Shown here: positions 1 through 13,000 of the stretch, piece by piece
How positions within the stretch are numbered: position 1 is the first letter of the stretch
Layout: the number at the start of each line of letters is the position of its first letter
From: Periconia sp. R9002
Taxonomy: Eukaryota; Ascomycota; Dothideomycetes; Pleosporales; Periconiaceae
Direction: 5' to 3'
DNA length: 64,000 nucleotides
Assembly (NCBI GenBank): GCA_023627715.1
Contig: JAMAHW010000021.1
Span: 62,001 to 126,000, forward strand
Program-made: the position numbers and the translations under genes
Notes under the pieces: generated by a model
The model's input: the letters and a program-made list of their open reading frames with translations, nothing else
The model's database searches: none
Told to the model about the DNA's origin: nothing

Positions 1-589
1 GTACATGGCGCTCTTCTCACAAAAGACAATGCAATTCGTGCGCGCGCCCGACGAAAACGTCTTCATCGCCCCCTTCAACCTCATCGAGATGCTTTTCCTC
101 ATCCTGCCCTTTGAATGGTGGCTCCCGCAGGAAAAGTACAACCGCCTCAACGACTACGTCATGGGATTCCTCTACTCCCCCTTACTCGTCGTCACCGCCC
201 TGCTCGAGACGCGCCAGGCGCACAAAGTCCGGTTCAACAGGAAGCGCGGCGAGGACGATGATGACGTGTGCCACGAGTGGGAACAGGTGTTGAGCGAATG
301 CGACTTTGAGGCTGATGGATGGGATAAAAAGGTCCAGGCTACGAAGCCGAATGTCGAGTTCGATACTGCGGTTCTGGAGGTCAGGAAGTTGAGGGAGGAG
401 GTGGGTGTGTTGAAGGAGTTGTTGTTGGAGATGAGGGATAAGAGTGGTTGGGGGAGCGATACGCTCAAGGAGAGTCGCTTGTCGTTGGGCGAGGAGGGCG
501 AGAAGAAGACGGCGTCGGCAAAGGAGGAGGATAATGGTGGTGGTGGTAGCTCTTCTAGTAGCAGCAGTGATGACGGGCCTGCGGCGTAG
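1..589 (+). CDS. YVC1: YVC1-like vacuolar TRP-type cation channel, C-terminal part (5' truncated)
   Basis: The reading frame is open to the left edge, so this is only the end of a gene; the first ATG at 5 is internal. In the family the protein is a non-selective, calcium-releasing cation channel of the vacuolar membrane. What is visible is the conserved end of the fungal Yvc1 family: APDENVFIAPFNLIE, a hydrophobic stretch ending in FEWWLP, the LNDYVMGFLYSPLL segment, then the acidic REDDDD-like block (GEDDDD) and the CDFEADGW motif. A coiled coil (about 25 residues after VEFDTAVLEVRKL) and a Gly/Ser-rich tail follow. The pore and most TM helices lie outside the window. Identification is by recognised family motifs; orthology to S. 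cerevisiae YVC1 is inferred. Confidence 0.85.
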   Translation, partial: YMALFSQKTMQFVRAPDENVFIAPFNLIEMLFLILPFEWWLPQEKYNRLNDYVMGFLYSPLLVVTALLETRQAHKVRFNRKRGEDDDDVCHEWEQVLSECDFEADGWDKKVQATKPNVEFDTAVLEVRKLREEVGVLKELLLEMRDKSGWGSDTLKESRLSLGEEGEKKTASAKEEDNGGGGSSSSSSSDDGPAA

Positions 590-1592
590 GGGTGACGAGT
601 AGGGCTTGGGTACTTTCCTGCTCCTTTTTTCATACCTTTTTACCCCAATTTCTTCATCTTCCAAGTTGAGTCTATCTGGGGGGCCATTTCTGTATGTAGT
701 TTCTGCTTAGTCTGCGTTGTTATGCTGCTGCTTCTTTACTCTTCATGTCTGTTTTTTTTCTTTTCTTCTTTCCCACTTTGGCCTGGGAAGAAACGTGAAT
801 CTATGTAAATTGGTTACCTAGTTAATAGGAAATGGGCGATCCGTCTCCTACGTACGTCGCAACCCAGTCCGCAAATTCCCCCATTTAACTACAAACATAA
901 TGAAGCAATAGAATTACCATACACAAACCCCCCTAATCCCTCCAATCAACGCAATTCCCTTACATCTCCAATATACAATTGATGCATGGAGTCCCAGCCC
1001 CCTGTCACCCTCAGGCTCCCCGCGCGCGCCGATCTAGATCTAGATTAGCGGCCGATCCCCGTATATGCGCATGGGCATCGTCGCTTCCTTGATTTCACCC
1101 CATCATAACTTCAACCGCACCGAATACAACAACCCCGACTTCCTTCTCTTCTCTTTTCCTTCTTCCTTTCTCGTTATCTTTACCTACCTATCTACATATT
1201 TGTTTCTCGATTCTACACGGCGACGTAATTCTTAATACCTACATACCTACGGTGCATTTTGTGCGGGATTCGCTTTTGCGCGGACTCGGACTCGATTGCG
1301 GCAGTAGCTACGGAGCTACTTATTGGGGGCGAGGACGACACGCGTACGCGACACTGAATTTGAGGGGAAAAGTGGTAGAGTGGTACGTACTGACGGACGG
1401 ACTGGTGGATAAGTGGAGTGAGAGAGGAGACAGAGAGGAGAAAGGGCAAGTGGAAGAAGAGGTGGTGTTGGATCTGAGGAGTGAATTGAGAGTGGATTGA
1501 AGAAAGGGGAAAGGGTGAAAAGGGTGAAGGGACGTACAGAGAAGCATACGGTGGACGAAGAGTCAAGGCTATATTGAGAAGAGAGGGACAAG
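590..1592. other. Intergenic region, 3' UTR of YVC1-like gene and promoter of Spo71-like gene
   Basis: No convincing gene. It begins with T-rich sequence typical of a fungal 3' UTR. Near 1030-1046 is a short palindromic GATCTAGATCTAGAT run. The stretch 1130-1200 is CT-rich, as in many fungal promoters and 5' UTRs. Short ORFs on both strands here are low-complexity and lack splice or family support. Confidence 0.5.
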
Positions 1593-4500
1593 ATGGCGAC
1601 TCCTAGAGTTGATGTCGCTGCTGTGGGATTGGATCCTGAAGGATACACGGCGCTACGGTTGGTACGTTGACCCTCCTCCACTTTCTCTTTCCTAAGCTAA
1701 CCTGGGGCCTACTTCCAGCAACACTCTACCCCCGAACATCTACACATCACCTCTCGCCGCTTCTTCGTCGGGCCTATACCGGTATGTTGCCTCCGCCACC
1801 CTCCAAGCCATTCTCAAGAAGAGTGGAAACAGCCGGGTGGATAAGAAAGGCACTGACGCGCGCGCGCAATGCGGGGCGAATATAGGAAGGCTGGCTCAGA
1901 ACACATCGTCGCGACTGGTATAAGCACCACTTGCACATCAACTACTCCACGAGAACCGCCAGTTTTACTACGCCGGCCACGACCGACCGCGACCGCCGGA
2001 GCTTCAAGCAGCGACGTTTGACGGGCTTCGAGGGCCCGAGTTCCTCGGCGCTTTTTCAACATAGTTTTCCGCAGCCTGAAGATGCGGACAAGCGAGAAGA
2101 GGGCAATGATGCGGGTGGGAATGAGAATGGAGAAACGGGTGCGAATGCAAAAAGTTCGCGTACTGCCAGTGCCTCTTCTAAGTTGAAAATATCGCCGGCG
2201 CAAGGACAGGTGGTGCAGAAGGAGGTTGTGACGTCGCCGGAGAGTGACGTCTTTCTAGACGCCGAGTCTGAGCCTGAGAGCGAAGACGATGATGAGGAAG
2301 GAGATGAGGGGTTGAAGGTTTATACGCATCAGGAAGAAGCTGGGGAATCGGCTGATGAGCCTGCGGATGAGCCTGCGCAAACCGTTGTTCCCCGACCGCA
2401 TGCTCGGACTCAGTCTTCTACGAAATCCTATGTTACGGCTTCTTCCGAACCTCTGGGTGGAGAGGAGAATGAGGAGAATACTACAAAAGCCGAAGACGCA
2501 GCGCAACCGGAAAATCACAATGGCCAGATACGAGAGGAGACGGCAGATGGAAGCGATTCTCAGACTCCCGTGAAAGATGATCAAGTGAAAGCCCCCCATA
2601 CCGGCGATCAAGCAGAAGTAGAAGAGCAGGCAAGTAGTTCACAAGTTGCGGGATCCGCCAAAGCGCTGGGCAAGCGGCCCGTCTCCACCGTGGAAAGCAG
2701 CGATGGCCGTCTCAACTCCTCCATGGAGGACACTTCTACGAGGTCTCTACTGCGCAACGACACTAACAATGCCAAGGCACCGGGCCGGTTTGACCCAAAA
2801 GTCAATCTCGATTCCAAGCAGCAGCAGCCCGCTCGAGGGATCCTCACCAAGATTCGCGGCCGTTCAGAAAACGGCGGGTCCTCGGATGCGCCATCGCCCA
2901 TCGAACGCGCAGGCGAAACGCTGTCCCGGAGAAAATCTAATCTGCGAAATCTAGTCAAATTCGATATCCCCGAAGACTCAAAACGTGCGTCCATCCACCT
3001 CCGAGCGAAGCGGGCGCAGATGACGGTCCAGCGTGCCTCGACGAAGCTAAGGCGCCGCAAGATCAAGGATGGCCTTGTCGTCAAGATGGAGCGTATGCTC
3101 GTCAGGGTCGATGCGACGAGCGGAGACGTGCCTGAGGAATACGATGAGAACGCGAACCAAAAGATTGATTCGAGGGTTAAGGATAAGTGGCGCGAGTATA
3201 TGGTGGTTTGTCGACATAGCTCTTCTGATGATGCCGAGTTTGTGCTGCAGATGTACAAGACGAGGGTAATCCCCGAGATTGAGAATCCAAACGCAAGCAA
3301 GCGCGCTGCTTACCATATACCGCTCGGTCCCAAAGTCTGCAAGGTCAATCTGTACTCGTCGCTCGACAAGTCTGTCGTGGTGTGGATGCCTAGCGCTCGG
3401 GGTACTCTTATATTCATCATGCAAGCGCGGACTGCCTCCAACGCCGTTGAGTGGTACACATTTCTCCGCAACATCATGGGCTGGCGTCGCTCCTCGGAGC
3501 TGCAGGTCTACGTCCCCGACATGAGCGTCAGCTTGCGCATTTCTGATCCGTTTAAAAGCCTAGAGGCGTCGCAGATCGAGGCTCAGGAGGCCACCGATTC
3601 TGACAACGACGAAGCGATTATCAAAACCATGCAGGAAGAGCAGGCAGTTGCCGCAAGTCTGATTCGAAAGTGTTTGGATCAATTGAGAGATGCGCCCGAG
3701 TGGGCCGATGTGCTGGAATCGTGGACCAAGAACCAACTGATAGGTTTAGCATGGAAACGATATGATCGACTGGAATGGATCCACGGGGCCAACGAGAGGA
3801 AAATGTACGGCACGATCGCCATGGCGAAGAGTCATGATTTGGAGTTGCGACCGAAATCGCATTATCCCACCACGGCGGTCACGCGCAAGAAGCATAAGAC
3901 GTTGACAGAACCGGTGCCCGTCGAGGGATTTTTGATCAGATTGACCAGTCAGCGGGGCCAGGCAAAGAGGCTGGGCTTGATGTTTCATAAGCAGCTCTAC
4001 TTTGCGTCGCATGATCAGTTCTTTGTGTTTTCTAGACCCACGAATGCAACGCCCCCTCCGCCGCCGGAAATTCGAGCGATGGTGAGCGGAAGAGGCCGGA
4101 GTAATACGACGAACAGTAGAATTTCGGCGTCGTCGTTGGCTGAGCAGGCGCCGGATACGTGGGAAATCGATCCTTATCCAGTTCGGGACGGACAGGTGGA
4201 GTGGCTGGCAGAAGGCCATAGGGGCACGCCGGAGGCTATACAGCTACGCGACGAAGAAGCCTCGGACGAAGCCTGTAGAAAGGCATACAATCTTCTCCAC
4301 TGTGATGGCTACATCAACCTTGCCAACGTAGTCAAAGTCCGCAAGGCAAAGAAAGGCGCGGCCCCCGTCGACGACAACATCGAGTCCGGCTCCGATGTCG
4401 ACTTTGACGAAGCCGCCGACGATACCGCCCAAGAAGACGGTGTCACACACGATCTCGATATGGAGCGCACCTTTGAGCTTGTCATGGCCAACGGCCTCAT

Positions 4501-5377
4501 CATCCGTCTGCAAGCCGCCGACAAGGCGCGCCGCAAGGCATGGATCACGCACCTTCGTCAGCTCGTTAAGTACTGGCGCTTCCGCACCCAAGCCGACATC
4601 GCCCTTTACAAAACCACGCGCGCCCGCAACCTGTCGGCCCTCAATATCGACGAGGAAGGCGAGGCGTACATTGGCCAATTCGCAAAGAAGTGGGAAGTCA
4701 CACAATCGTACGCCTCGCCGTTGCTCTACAACATGTGCGGTATCGCCAGCTGCCGCAGCATCCACATGAGCGGCACCCTGTACCGCAAACCCCGCATCCA
4801 CGCGCCCTTCACGCGATGCAGCGTGCTCCTGGCCGCCGGGACCCTCCTCGTCTTCCAGGACGTGCTGCGCTCCCGCACGGGCAAGCAACTCGCGCACATC
4901 CACCACGAGCGCATCGCGAACCTCGACCTCAAAGACTGCTACATCTACTCGGGCCTCCTCACCGAAAGTGACCTCCTCTACCAAAACCAAACCTTCGACT
5001 CCAACAAACCAGGCCACCACGCCCTCCCGCGCATCTACCTCGACGACGGCGGCTGGACCAGCACCGACGAGGACGTCATGACGACGTTTGTCGTCTGGCA
5101 CGGCAAAAGCAAGAGCTGGTTCCGCTCCGCGCAGGAGGGTACGTCTGGTGCGGGTGAAGAGGCGAGGAAGCTCGGGAAACGCGGCAAGCTTAAGCGGGTT
5201 GCTAAGTTGGGGTCGAAGGGCCGGAGTTTGGTTTTCAGGGCGAGGAGTAGAGCTGAGAGGGATCATTGGGTGCTTGCGATTAGGAATGAGATTGAGAGGG
5301 TTAGAGCGGTGGAGATGAGGGGGGGAGAGCCAGGTGATGATGAGGTTAGGATTGAGGAGGGGGGTGGTGGGGTATGA
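1593..5377 (+). CDS. Spo71/Mug56-like protein with several PH domains
   Basis: Three exons: 1593-1661, 1719-1781, 1886-5377, giving about 1207 residues; both introns are phase 0, with GTACGT and GTATGT donors. Splicing recreates an N-terminal block (FFVGPIP then EGWLRTHRRDWYKHHL) that resembles the Spo7_2_N region of fungal Spo71 proteins. Residues about 60-430 are acidic and disordered. A first PH-like region lies near 435-580 (WREYMVVC to WYTFLRNIMGW), a second near 720-935 (GFLIRLTSQRG to AWITHLRQLVKYWR), and a third near 1005-1185 (SGTLYRKPRIHAPF to DHWVLAIRNEIERV). In yeast, Spo71 and fission yeast Mug56 act at the prospore membrane during sporulation; in a filamentous fungus a role in ascospore membrane growth is inference. 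Length is close to yeast Spo71. Confidence 0.85.
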
Positions 5378-8300
5378 TGGGGTCGGTCTAGTTTACCTTG
5401 TATTCCCCCTTTTTCTTTTTTATTACTTTGCTTGTGAACCTACAATTTTCCTTCTTTGTTCTCCCTCTCTCTCGTGCGTCTCTGAGGGGAGGAGGAGAAA
5501 GTAAACAATAGGGAAGTGTATATTCCGCTTTTTCCCTATATATTCCTAGGGAACGTAAGTTTTTTTCGCGTGACGCGTGTATATGAATACATAATAGGTA
5601 GTTGATTCTATCTTAATTATTTCTATCGATGACTATAGTATTAATTTAATAGAGACGTACAGACGTATGTACAATTTTCTGTTAGACCTACCTACCTATT
5701 ATACCTATCTTTTACCTTCGTATCCCCCTATTTATCCCTATTTTCTATCCTTCTATCTTTCTTTCCCTCTCCGTCTCTTATCCTACCCTATTAAACTAGT
5801 TTATCTTTTTTAGGGAGTGGAGAGTAGTAGTATAGGAGTATAAGAGTATACGAGGGTAAGCAGTAGTAAAGTAGTAGTAGTAAAAGGGTACGTGATGTAA
5901 GAGGTGTGGAATAAGAGATAGAACGGGTGAGGTACTTTCTCTATGTTGGTGATTAATGGCTGATAGTTGATAGTTAGGATATAAAACTATAAAGGGCTTA
6001 TTAGTAGCATGATTATGATGTGAGCGAGTGAGTGTTGTATATGTGTGGACTTTTTTGTTAGTTTAGACCAAGAAAGGTGGATTTAGTTTCTGAGTGGAGT
6101 GTAAGATGTGTAAGTTAGATATTTAGTCATCCAGTTCTTATTTGATATAAAACTTCTATCAAATAGTTGCCCATATGCCCGTCCTAACCGAGGACGTTAC
6201 CAAGTGTTTTCCCCTCCTACCGGTGTCGATATCCAGGGTAGCAGTACTCTGTGAGGATCCAATTCCAATTTCATTTCGTTGTTCAGTTTAGGGCGGTGGT
6301 TCCTAGATAGGATAGAAGGTTAGTGGGTAGGGTGGATGTACGGCATGTGAAGGAATTTTGATCTTTGCGAGATATGGGGTGTGGGTTTGGTTTGGTGGTA
6401 CGTTGGGCCTTGAGCGTGTGTAAGGATATGGTATGTGAAATACATTTTGGATTATCACAGAGTATTGCTACCCTGGGTATCGACACAGGTAGGGGGGAAA
6501 ACACCCGGTACCGTCCTCGACCAGGACGGATGGATATGGTATGTATTTTGAATTCGGCAGGTGGGGTTGGCAGATGGGTTGGTTGGTGGATGTGGAAAGG
6601 GTTGTCTTTATGGCGATGTAGGAGATAAAGGAAGAAGAGGAGAAGGGAAAGGAATGTGGTCTTGGGGTAGGTGCGTGTTTGTGGAGGAAAGGTTGAGGTG
6701 GGAGGGAGAGGGGGGAAGGGGGGAAGCTGCTTTTAGTATTGTGGTGAATACTTGGGACTTGGTATATACATAGAGCAGCATTGGGCGAAGATCATCACCA
6801 CAAGCTCTAGAAGGACCCCCACGTAGCTCATAGTATCAAGCAACATTTCACTGTGTCTATACCCACCCACGAAACGAAAACCCCAAACACCTTCCCACTC
6901 TACTGGCCCTTCTACCCCCCACAGCGATAACAATACGACACACGGGTCCTTCGAACAGATAGCCATCCAGGGCGACAAGATTGAGTCTGCAGGGATGGTT
7001 GAATAGGGTCCATCTTCTATCGAATGTGTTTTTCGCTTCGTAAACGATTGGTGTAGCCAGTCACGGTATCTTAGTCCGTCTTTTATACATACGCAACATC
7101 CAATAGTAATAATAGGCAACGAAAAAGTAATAAAAGGGATAAGTAGAGTATTCAAATGTAGATACCCAAAATACAAAGAAAACCGGCATGCATGTATCCG
7201 CTACTCACACAGTGTTCATTTGAGACGCAACTATACACAACCATCCCTGACAGCAGCGCATCCGTATCTGCATATTCCCTCCTTCGGCTTGACTCGACTC
7301 ACCGATCACGAAATACCGAGCACTAACGGACATCCCGCAATCCGCAATCCGCGACACACTATGCGTCGATCCGCGCTCCACGTTTTGTTCTAGTTCGGCC
7401 GTGTCGTTCTGCGCCTTTTTTTTTACCGTACTGTCGTTTTACTGTTTACCGCTGCTACCTCTCATCCTACGTGGGAATGTCATCGTTGTTGCGTTGTTCG
7501 CGCCGAAATATCGGTTGCGCGGCGTATGTGCGGCTGTAGCAGCCGCATTCCCTCGTAAAATTCCGTCCAGGATTTTAGAGTGGACAATGATGTTGAACCA
7601 AAGTACTTTTTGCAATAGTAATCACGTTCATAGCGGTATTGACACAGACGACTGATCACTGAATCGCGTAGACTAATATTGCCTCTGCATTCCCACGCCT
7701 ATGTGGTCATTCACTCTAATATCAGCTGATTCAAACACCCTTTTTGTTCGTGTACATAGCAGCCATGCAAGCATGCAAGTAACATTGTATAACATGTATG
7801 TGATTGCGACTTTGCCATATCTCCGCACACCGATCGTAGGCGGACCAGCTGTCTGGTTTCCCGATCAGGCATTCCCCAGTTGCGAACCAGCGAGACAGCG
7901 TCACGGAACAAACCTAAAGAGCCAATAACATCGGAGAGAAAAGCAAGAAAGAGCGAACTGCCATTTCCCGACCAACGGAGTCACTCACACACACAAAGAT
8001 AAGGCATTTGCAAGTCAGTGGTGCGTTGTTCAGATTATAGAGTGAGATTTGGATTTCGGTACTTTTTGAGGCACACGCGCAGTGCGCTGAACAGGGGACG
8101 ACAACGTTTGGGGTTGCAACTTCGAAGTGTGCGTCGGAGGTTAGCGCCGGCTTGGGGTTGCGTTGCGTCGAGGCGTACCCTGAGCCGCGGAGCTTTTACG
8201 AACTCTCGCATGACGTTGCGCTGCATTGGTTTCTCCGTGGGGATGAGGTTTCTCATCGCGGGAGCGGGAGCGGAGCGTATTGCCTTCTTCTTTTCTTACT

Positions 8301-9068
8301 GATTGTGGTTTTTATGGTTTTTATAGGTTTCTGCCCTGTTATTTTTCTTCATTTCTCTTTTTCTTTTCTTCTGACCTTTCCTAGTATCTCCCTCAAATCT
8401 CCAAACTACGTTTACCGACAAATATGATGATTGGCTTAGCACTGTATGGTGCGCCGCGAAAGTGGATGAGATGTAAGAAACCAGAACAGGGACTTGGTCC
8501 TCGGAACTTTTCTCCGAGCCGCATCTTGAGTTCGGGCAACCCAAACGCCAATCCTCAATTTCAACTGAATGCGGAAACGATTTGCCATTGTGCATTCGCA
8601 ATGCTCGAAATACTAATATTTACATTTCAAGCGAGATTCGGTGTTCCCTTGCACGTGTCTTGAAATTGACGTAATTGTAAAAAAGATTCCAACCAATCCC
8701 CTCATCCATCAACAGCCGGAAGAAGCGCTATGCAAGAAGCCGTTACCTTGGACTTTTCCTCATTCACACCTCCGGGTCCCAAACACGTTGGAGCGGCATC
8801 AAGCTCACCGGTCGGAAACACGAGGCCGCGACCCCCCCTCCAATGTCACAACACCGATAAACGCAATATGTACCCGATAAACCGGCATCCCATAAAGCAG
8901 GATTCCCTGCGTGGAAACCGGCATAGATACCCCGAAAAATTTGATTCGCTAAACATAACCGTATCCCAGGAAGGAGATTCCCCACGTTTTCGTGAAAATG
9001 CGTAAGCAGGTGGAAAGAAGCGCACTATGGCGGCAAACACAGAAGAAGTTGGGTATGTGAGTTATTCG
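5378..9068. other. Long intergenic region (3.7 kb) with AT-rich tracts and an inverted-repeat element
   Basis: No gene could be supported. Positions 5380-5800 are pyrimidine-rich with CTACCTACC and TTATCC runs, probably the 3' UTR of the Spo71-like gene. Positions 5815-6130 are AT-rich with TAGTAGTAG-type simple sequence. An inverted repeat occupies 6178-6530 (listed separately). From 6560 to 9068 there are only short unrelated ORFs; the last part is the 3' flank of the bZIP gene. Confidence 0.5.
6178..6530. mobile_element. Fold-back / MITE-like element with about 75 bp inverted arms
   Basis: The arm at 6178-6253 and the arm at 6456-6530 are imperfect reverse complements over their whole length. 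Both share the cores CAGAGTA, GGTAG, GGGGAAAACAC and CGTCCTCG, and they enclose a 202 bp spacer. No coding capacity is visible. A third, solitary copy lies at 31633-31710. The right arm is bracketed by a 13 bp direct repeat, GGATATGGTATGT, at 6424-6436 and 6532-6544. Arm differences are largely C/T and G/A changes. Whether this is a mobile element or an old duplicated fragment cannot be decided from one window. Confidence 0.6.
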
Positions 9069-10028
9069 TTATTGGGGAGAATTTCCCGGGCTGCTCTTCT
9101 GGGACGAGAACATCTCGCCACCGGCCAAATGTTGCTGCTGCTGCTGCTGCTGCTGCTGCGGACCTGCCGTCTTTGAAAGCAATCTGTCAGCCTCGCGTTG
9201 GACGTACATCCTCAGCCTCCCATCTGGGCAGTCCGAATGCCGCCCAACGATCGTCATCAGGTCACGCATATCGCTTTTGAGAAACTCCACTTCGGCTTTG
9301 AGCTGCTTGTTCTTGCGTTCCATGTCTCGTGCGGTTTCGACGAGTTCTTGCTGTTGCATTCTTTGTTTGCCCCTGCACTTGCTGGCTGCTTTCCGGTTCT
9401 TCTCGAGGTAGATGGCTCTCGCTGAGCCTGGCTCAACGTGCTCGGATTTGCGGCGCCCTCCTGTAGGTCTTTTGGCGGGAGATGGCAATGGGTTGTCGCC
9501 GCCGGCACTTTTGCTGTCACGCTGTCGCTTGTTCGAAGACGCTTCAGTTGCAGAACCGAATGTTGATGAGGCTGCTGAGTGTAGCGCAGTGTCGTTCGAG
9601 AAGCTCGGACTCGAATCAAACGATGCCTCATAGCTAGTTTGTGGAGGAGAGACGGTTTCATTTCTTGGGGTGTTCAATGCCGTGAAAGTTGGTTGTGGTA
9701 CGTACATGCTAGCACCAGGGAACTGCTGTGTCTCGGAAGCCGGGTCCAACTCTCCACCGTGCGTAAAACCGTCGTACGTCGGCATGGCTGAGTCCATTGG
9801 CGTGTGAAGATTCTTCATGCCGTTGACAGTTTGTTGTAACGGGAACTGGTGCCGCGAGTTGCGAAAGTCAGGGATGGAGAGCTCGAGATAATTCGCGTTG
9901 GGTCGTTTTGCAAATGTATGGGATGAAGTTCCCCATTCACTCGGGCTGCCGAAGAGGTTCTGCATATCAGATGTCATGGCCATATCTAGATCGGGCTGGT
10001 AGTGTGGGAGAGAAGTAAGTGTTTGCAT
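9069..10028 (-). CDS. bZIP transcription factor, ATF/CREB-like
   Basis: Single exon, 319 residues. The bZIP lies near residues 200-265: a basic region with EKNRKAASKCRGKQR, then heptads (LVETARDMERKNKQLKAEV) running into FLKSDMRDLM. The segment after the zipper (HSDCPDGRLRMYVQREADRL) is typical of the fungal Atf21/AtfB-like group, which regulates stress and spore functions; that role here is inference. The N-terminal 190 residues are Ser/Thr/Pro-rich and probably disordered. A run of nine glutamines, encoded by a CAG tract, sits near the C-terminus. The ATG at 10028 is the first in the open frame and is followed by a sequence like other family N-termini. It acts in the nucleus. Confidence 0.9.
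   Translation of the reverse strand: MQTLTSLPHYQPDLDMAMTSDMQNLFGSPSEWGTSSHTFAKRPNANYLELSIPDFRNSRHQFPLQQTVNGMKNLHTPMDSAMPTYDGFTHGGELDPASETQQFPGASMYVPQPTFTALNTPRNETVSPPQTSYEASFDSSPSFSNDTALHSAASSTFGSATEASSNKRQRDSKSAGGDNPLPSPAKRPTGGRRKSEHVEPGSARAIYLEKNRKAASKCRGKQRMQQQELVETARDMERKNKQLKAEVEFLKSDMRDLMTIVGRHSDCPDGRLRMYVQREADRLLSKTAGPQQQQQQQQQHLAGGEMFSSQKSSPGNSPQ
9132..9160 (-). repeat. CAG trinucleotide run encoding polyglutamine
   Basis: An almost perfect run of CTG on the + strand (CAG on the coding strand) encodes nine glutamines in the C-terminal tail of the bZIP factor. Such runs vary in length between isolates. Confidence 0.85.
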
Positions 10029-13000
10029 GACTGCTGGGCGGTGGCTTGAGGTGAAGACTAGAAGTAGGAGTTTAAGTAGGAAAAATGTGTGAAAACTATA
10101 AGCTTAGAGAGAATGTAACCTTTGGAGGCGTGCATTTACGGGAGAAACTCTGGTTTAAAAGACCATTGAGAGCAAAACTGGGGGATCATCCGTCATCGCC
10201 AACAACGATGCGTCGGCACATCCAGCCCTTCTTTTGCGGAGAATCGACCGATAATTCTCAAAGGCTTGATAGGGGAAAGAGAAGCCAGAGGTGTCGTTGG
10301 ATTGCAGGGACATGCATGCGTGGAGCCAGGGTTCTCGCGTTATGCAAACGGGCTCTAACATTCTTAGACAAGCCATCCTCGAGTACTGTTGGGGTTTGGG
10401 CTTTTCAAAAAGCTTGAGCTATGCCATGGCGAGTCTCGTGGGGCCGGAAAACTCAACCGCTTCTTCATGATTCCTTTAAGGGGCCGGATTTGTTGTCGGT
10501 CAACTTGGCCGAAGTACTGCATCTGCAGCATGACCGTTGTCTCCACAGCTTGTTTCCTGCCACTTTCACAATGCGCAAACACCCAACTAACGGCAGTTAT
10601 CATGAGATTGCCTTTCATCGCATCGAGTTCAAACATCTAAAGCGATCATTTGAACAACGTGCCATAGCATGTGGTGTACCGTGTCATGCCTTAGTCGAGG
10701 CGATCATCAGCGAAACTCGTAACTCGGTAGACCATAGACTGGAGAATGAGGGGGAACTACTCGGGTACCGTGGCGCGACCCGCTCAGCGAATTGATGTTG
10801 AGATTTTTGGGTTTCGCCTTGACTTTGTGTGAAAGACGACTTCTCAAGGTTCCCAAGGTTCACAAAGTTCACAATGTATGCCCTATTGTGGTTCGCGCTA
10901 GCTTCTTAGGGAAGGGAGGAGCAACATCAGTCGCAGCTCTCTATGCCCAGGAACAGCCACTCGGTCTGAACATTAATCTCATTCTGCTCTTATTCGTCGA
11001 AATATATATGCTACTGGGGAGGATGTCCAGTTTACACCGGTGTTATCCAAGCTGCTTTCTAGCTTGGTATTGATACCATCTTCGCGGGATTCATTCAAAG
11101 CCCCATTATTTGCCCATACAATTTATTGTTTGAAAGAGACCAACCCACAACACCCACCAGCCTACGCAAGCTCATCTTTACCATATACCGATCCTATCTG
11201 CCACATGTGCTTAGGAAGCCATACTTGCAGTAGAGACGAATGGTAGAGTATCCCGCATCCCCATTCACTATGATGACCAAACGCTGCTGCAGCTGTCTCG
11301 TTCACCGCGCCGTCTGTATCTAGCAACCGCCCTGCATTGAGGTCCTTTTCCTTGCTAGGAAAGGCGATGTGCATTAAGTCATTGCGCAGCTCAACGGCCA
11401 TGTTCGTCATTGGCACACGCCATGGTCTTTGCCAACCACCGCGTCTAGCGAAATTTACACTTTGACCCACTCATATCTCCGCCTTTCGATAACATATCAG
11501 CGCTGGGATGATCCCGGCTACTATATCCTCGTCCACTAAATACACATAGCACTCGGTATTATCTGACGGCCGTACAAGGCAGGGTCTACATAGCAATTAA
11601 TGATACGAAGAAACTGTTCATGGGAGAGAGAGAGAGAGTTTACTGAGTATGGTGATGACTATGGCCGGCAACAACCTACATGATGCCAAGCTTTAGGAAG
11701 CCAGGAAGATCGTGGTGGCGTTAGCAGGGGGATGGATCCCTTCCTCGGTCAGCCTTTCCGAGGAAGCGCGTCTATGGCACACAATTGGAGACAGCGGCAA
11801 CAGTGGACACACTGTGTGCATTCTGCCTATTTTCTACGCCCAAACATATATGACGTATTAAGGCTACGTCTCTGGGGAGTGAGGTAGCTTCTTCCGTTCT
11901 TACTCCTGAACATATTGACTGTGATTACTTCTAACAGACGCTCTATTGTCCACAATATTGTCTACAATAGGTCGTAACATACATATTCCTCGCCCTGTCA
12001 CTCAGCATACTATCCGCCTTCTGAAATCCCTCCTAACGACGCACGGGCATACGTCCATACTCTCAGCCACCGCCTCCACGTTCAGTCAGTCTAGCCCTCT
12101 ATCCCCCCTCAACACCAAGAATTCGTCTCCAAACCGACCCTCCTACCTTGCCGGATTCAACAAAGTCAACCGCTGCCTTGAATGAGCTACAATCGCGATG
12201 AACGCCATAGCGTACCACGATTCCACAATCTCCACCGTTCCACTGGTCGACTCTCGTCCCGGTAGTCACACACAATCCTTCTACATAAGCCTAACGCTCT
12301 AGCTTACCCGACCTGTCAAGACCAAAAAGCCAATGGTAGCTCATGTAACGTTTCTGCAGTAAGTTGCACTGAGTCAATACATTGGTTAGTGCTGAGGGCT
12401 GAACCTCTCCTCTCCGACCTGTCGTCCGTCTCCGCACAGGATGAGCAAGCAAGCAATGACTCAGGATGTCTGATATGGAGGTTGCCTATTGTGGGTTCTA
12501 CATTCATTCATCGCTACGACCGAGGCATTCTACCCAAACTGACCAGCAGAAGAAGGGAACCGAGAGGCAAGTACTGTGCGGCTGAAGCTTCTACTCCACC
12601 CCTCTGCATCACACAGCAATTACGCGAGAAGATCAAAAAGAAGAGCCAAGTTTTCGGTTCCACGGTACATCAAGATGCACACCCCGGGCCAAGAGAAACG
12701 GGACTTGGCTAGAGCGGGTCAGAGAAACAGCGTAAGCAGTAATTAGCCTACACAGCAATTACGAAACTGCCTACCAAAGCACCCCTGTGCAGATTCTTGG
12801 ATTGCAGTTATCCATTAGTCTCGGCAGGAGAGTAGCGGGGTGCTGCTGCTGCGAGTCATGTGGTTTGCTTATCCTCAACACCGTCTTTTCCTATCTCTAT
12901 GTTGCTAGCTGTAGAGCTGAACAGATACGAGCTGAGTTTGAGGAGCCACTCCTACCTACTCGGTGTGTTTCTTGCGTCTTGGTGTCGGATTGGAGGGTGA

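Noticed and set aside
4244..5266. 340-codon ORF antisense to the Spo71-like gene
   Set aside because: It mirrors the third PH region of the sense gene, whose family motifs are clear; the antisense product is Val/Glu/Ala-biased with no domain.
8018..8302. Arg-rich ORF in the 3.7 kb gap
   Set aside because: Overlapping frames on both strands are equally open and none resembles a protein family.
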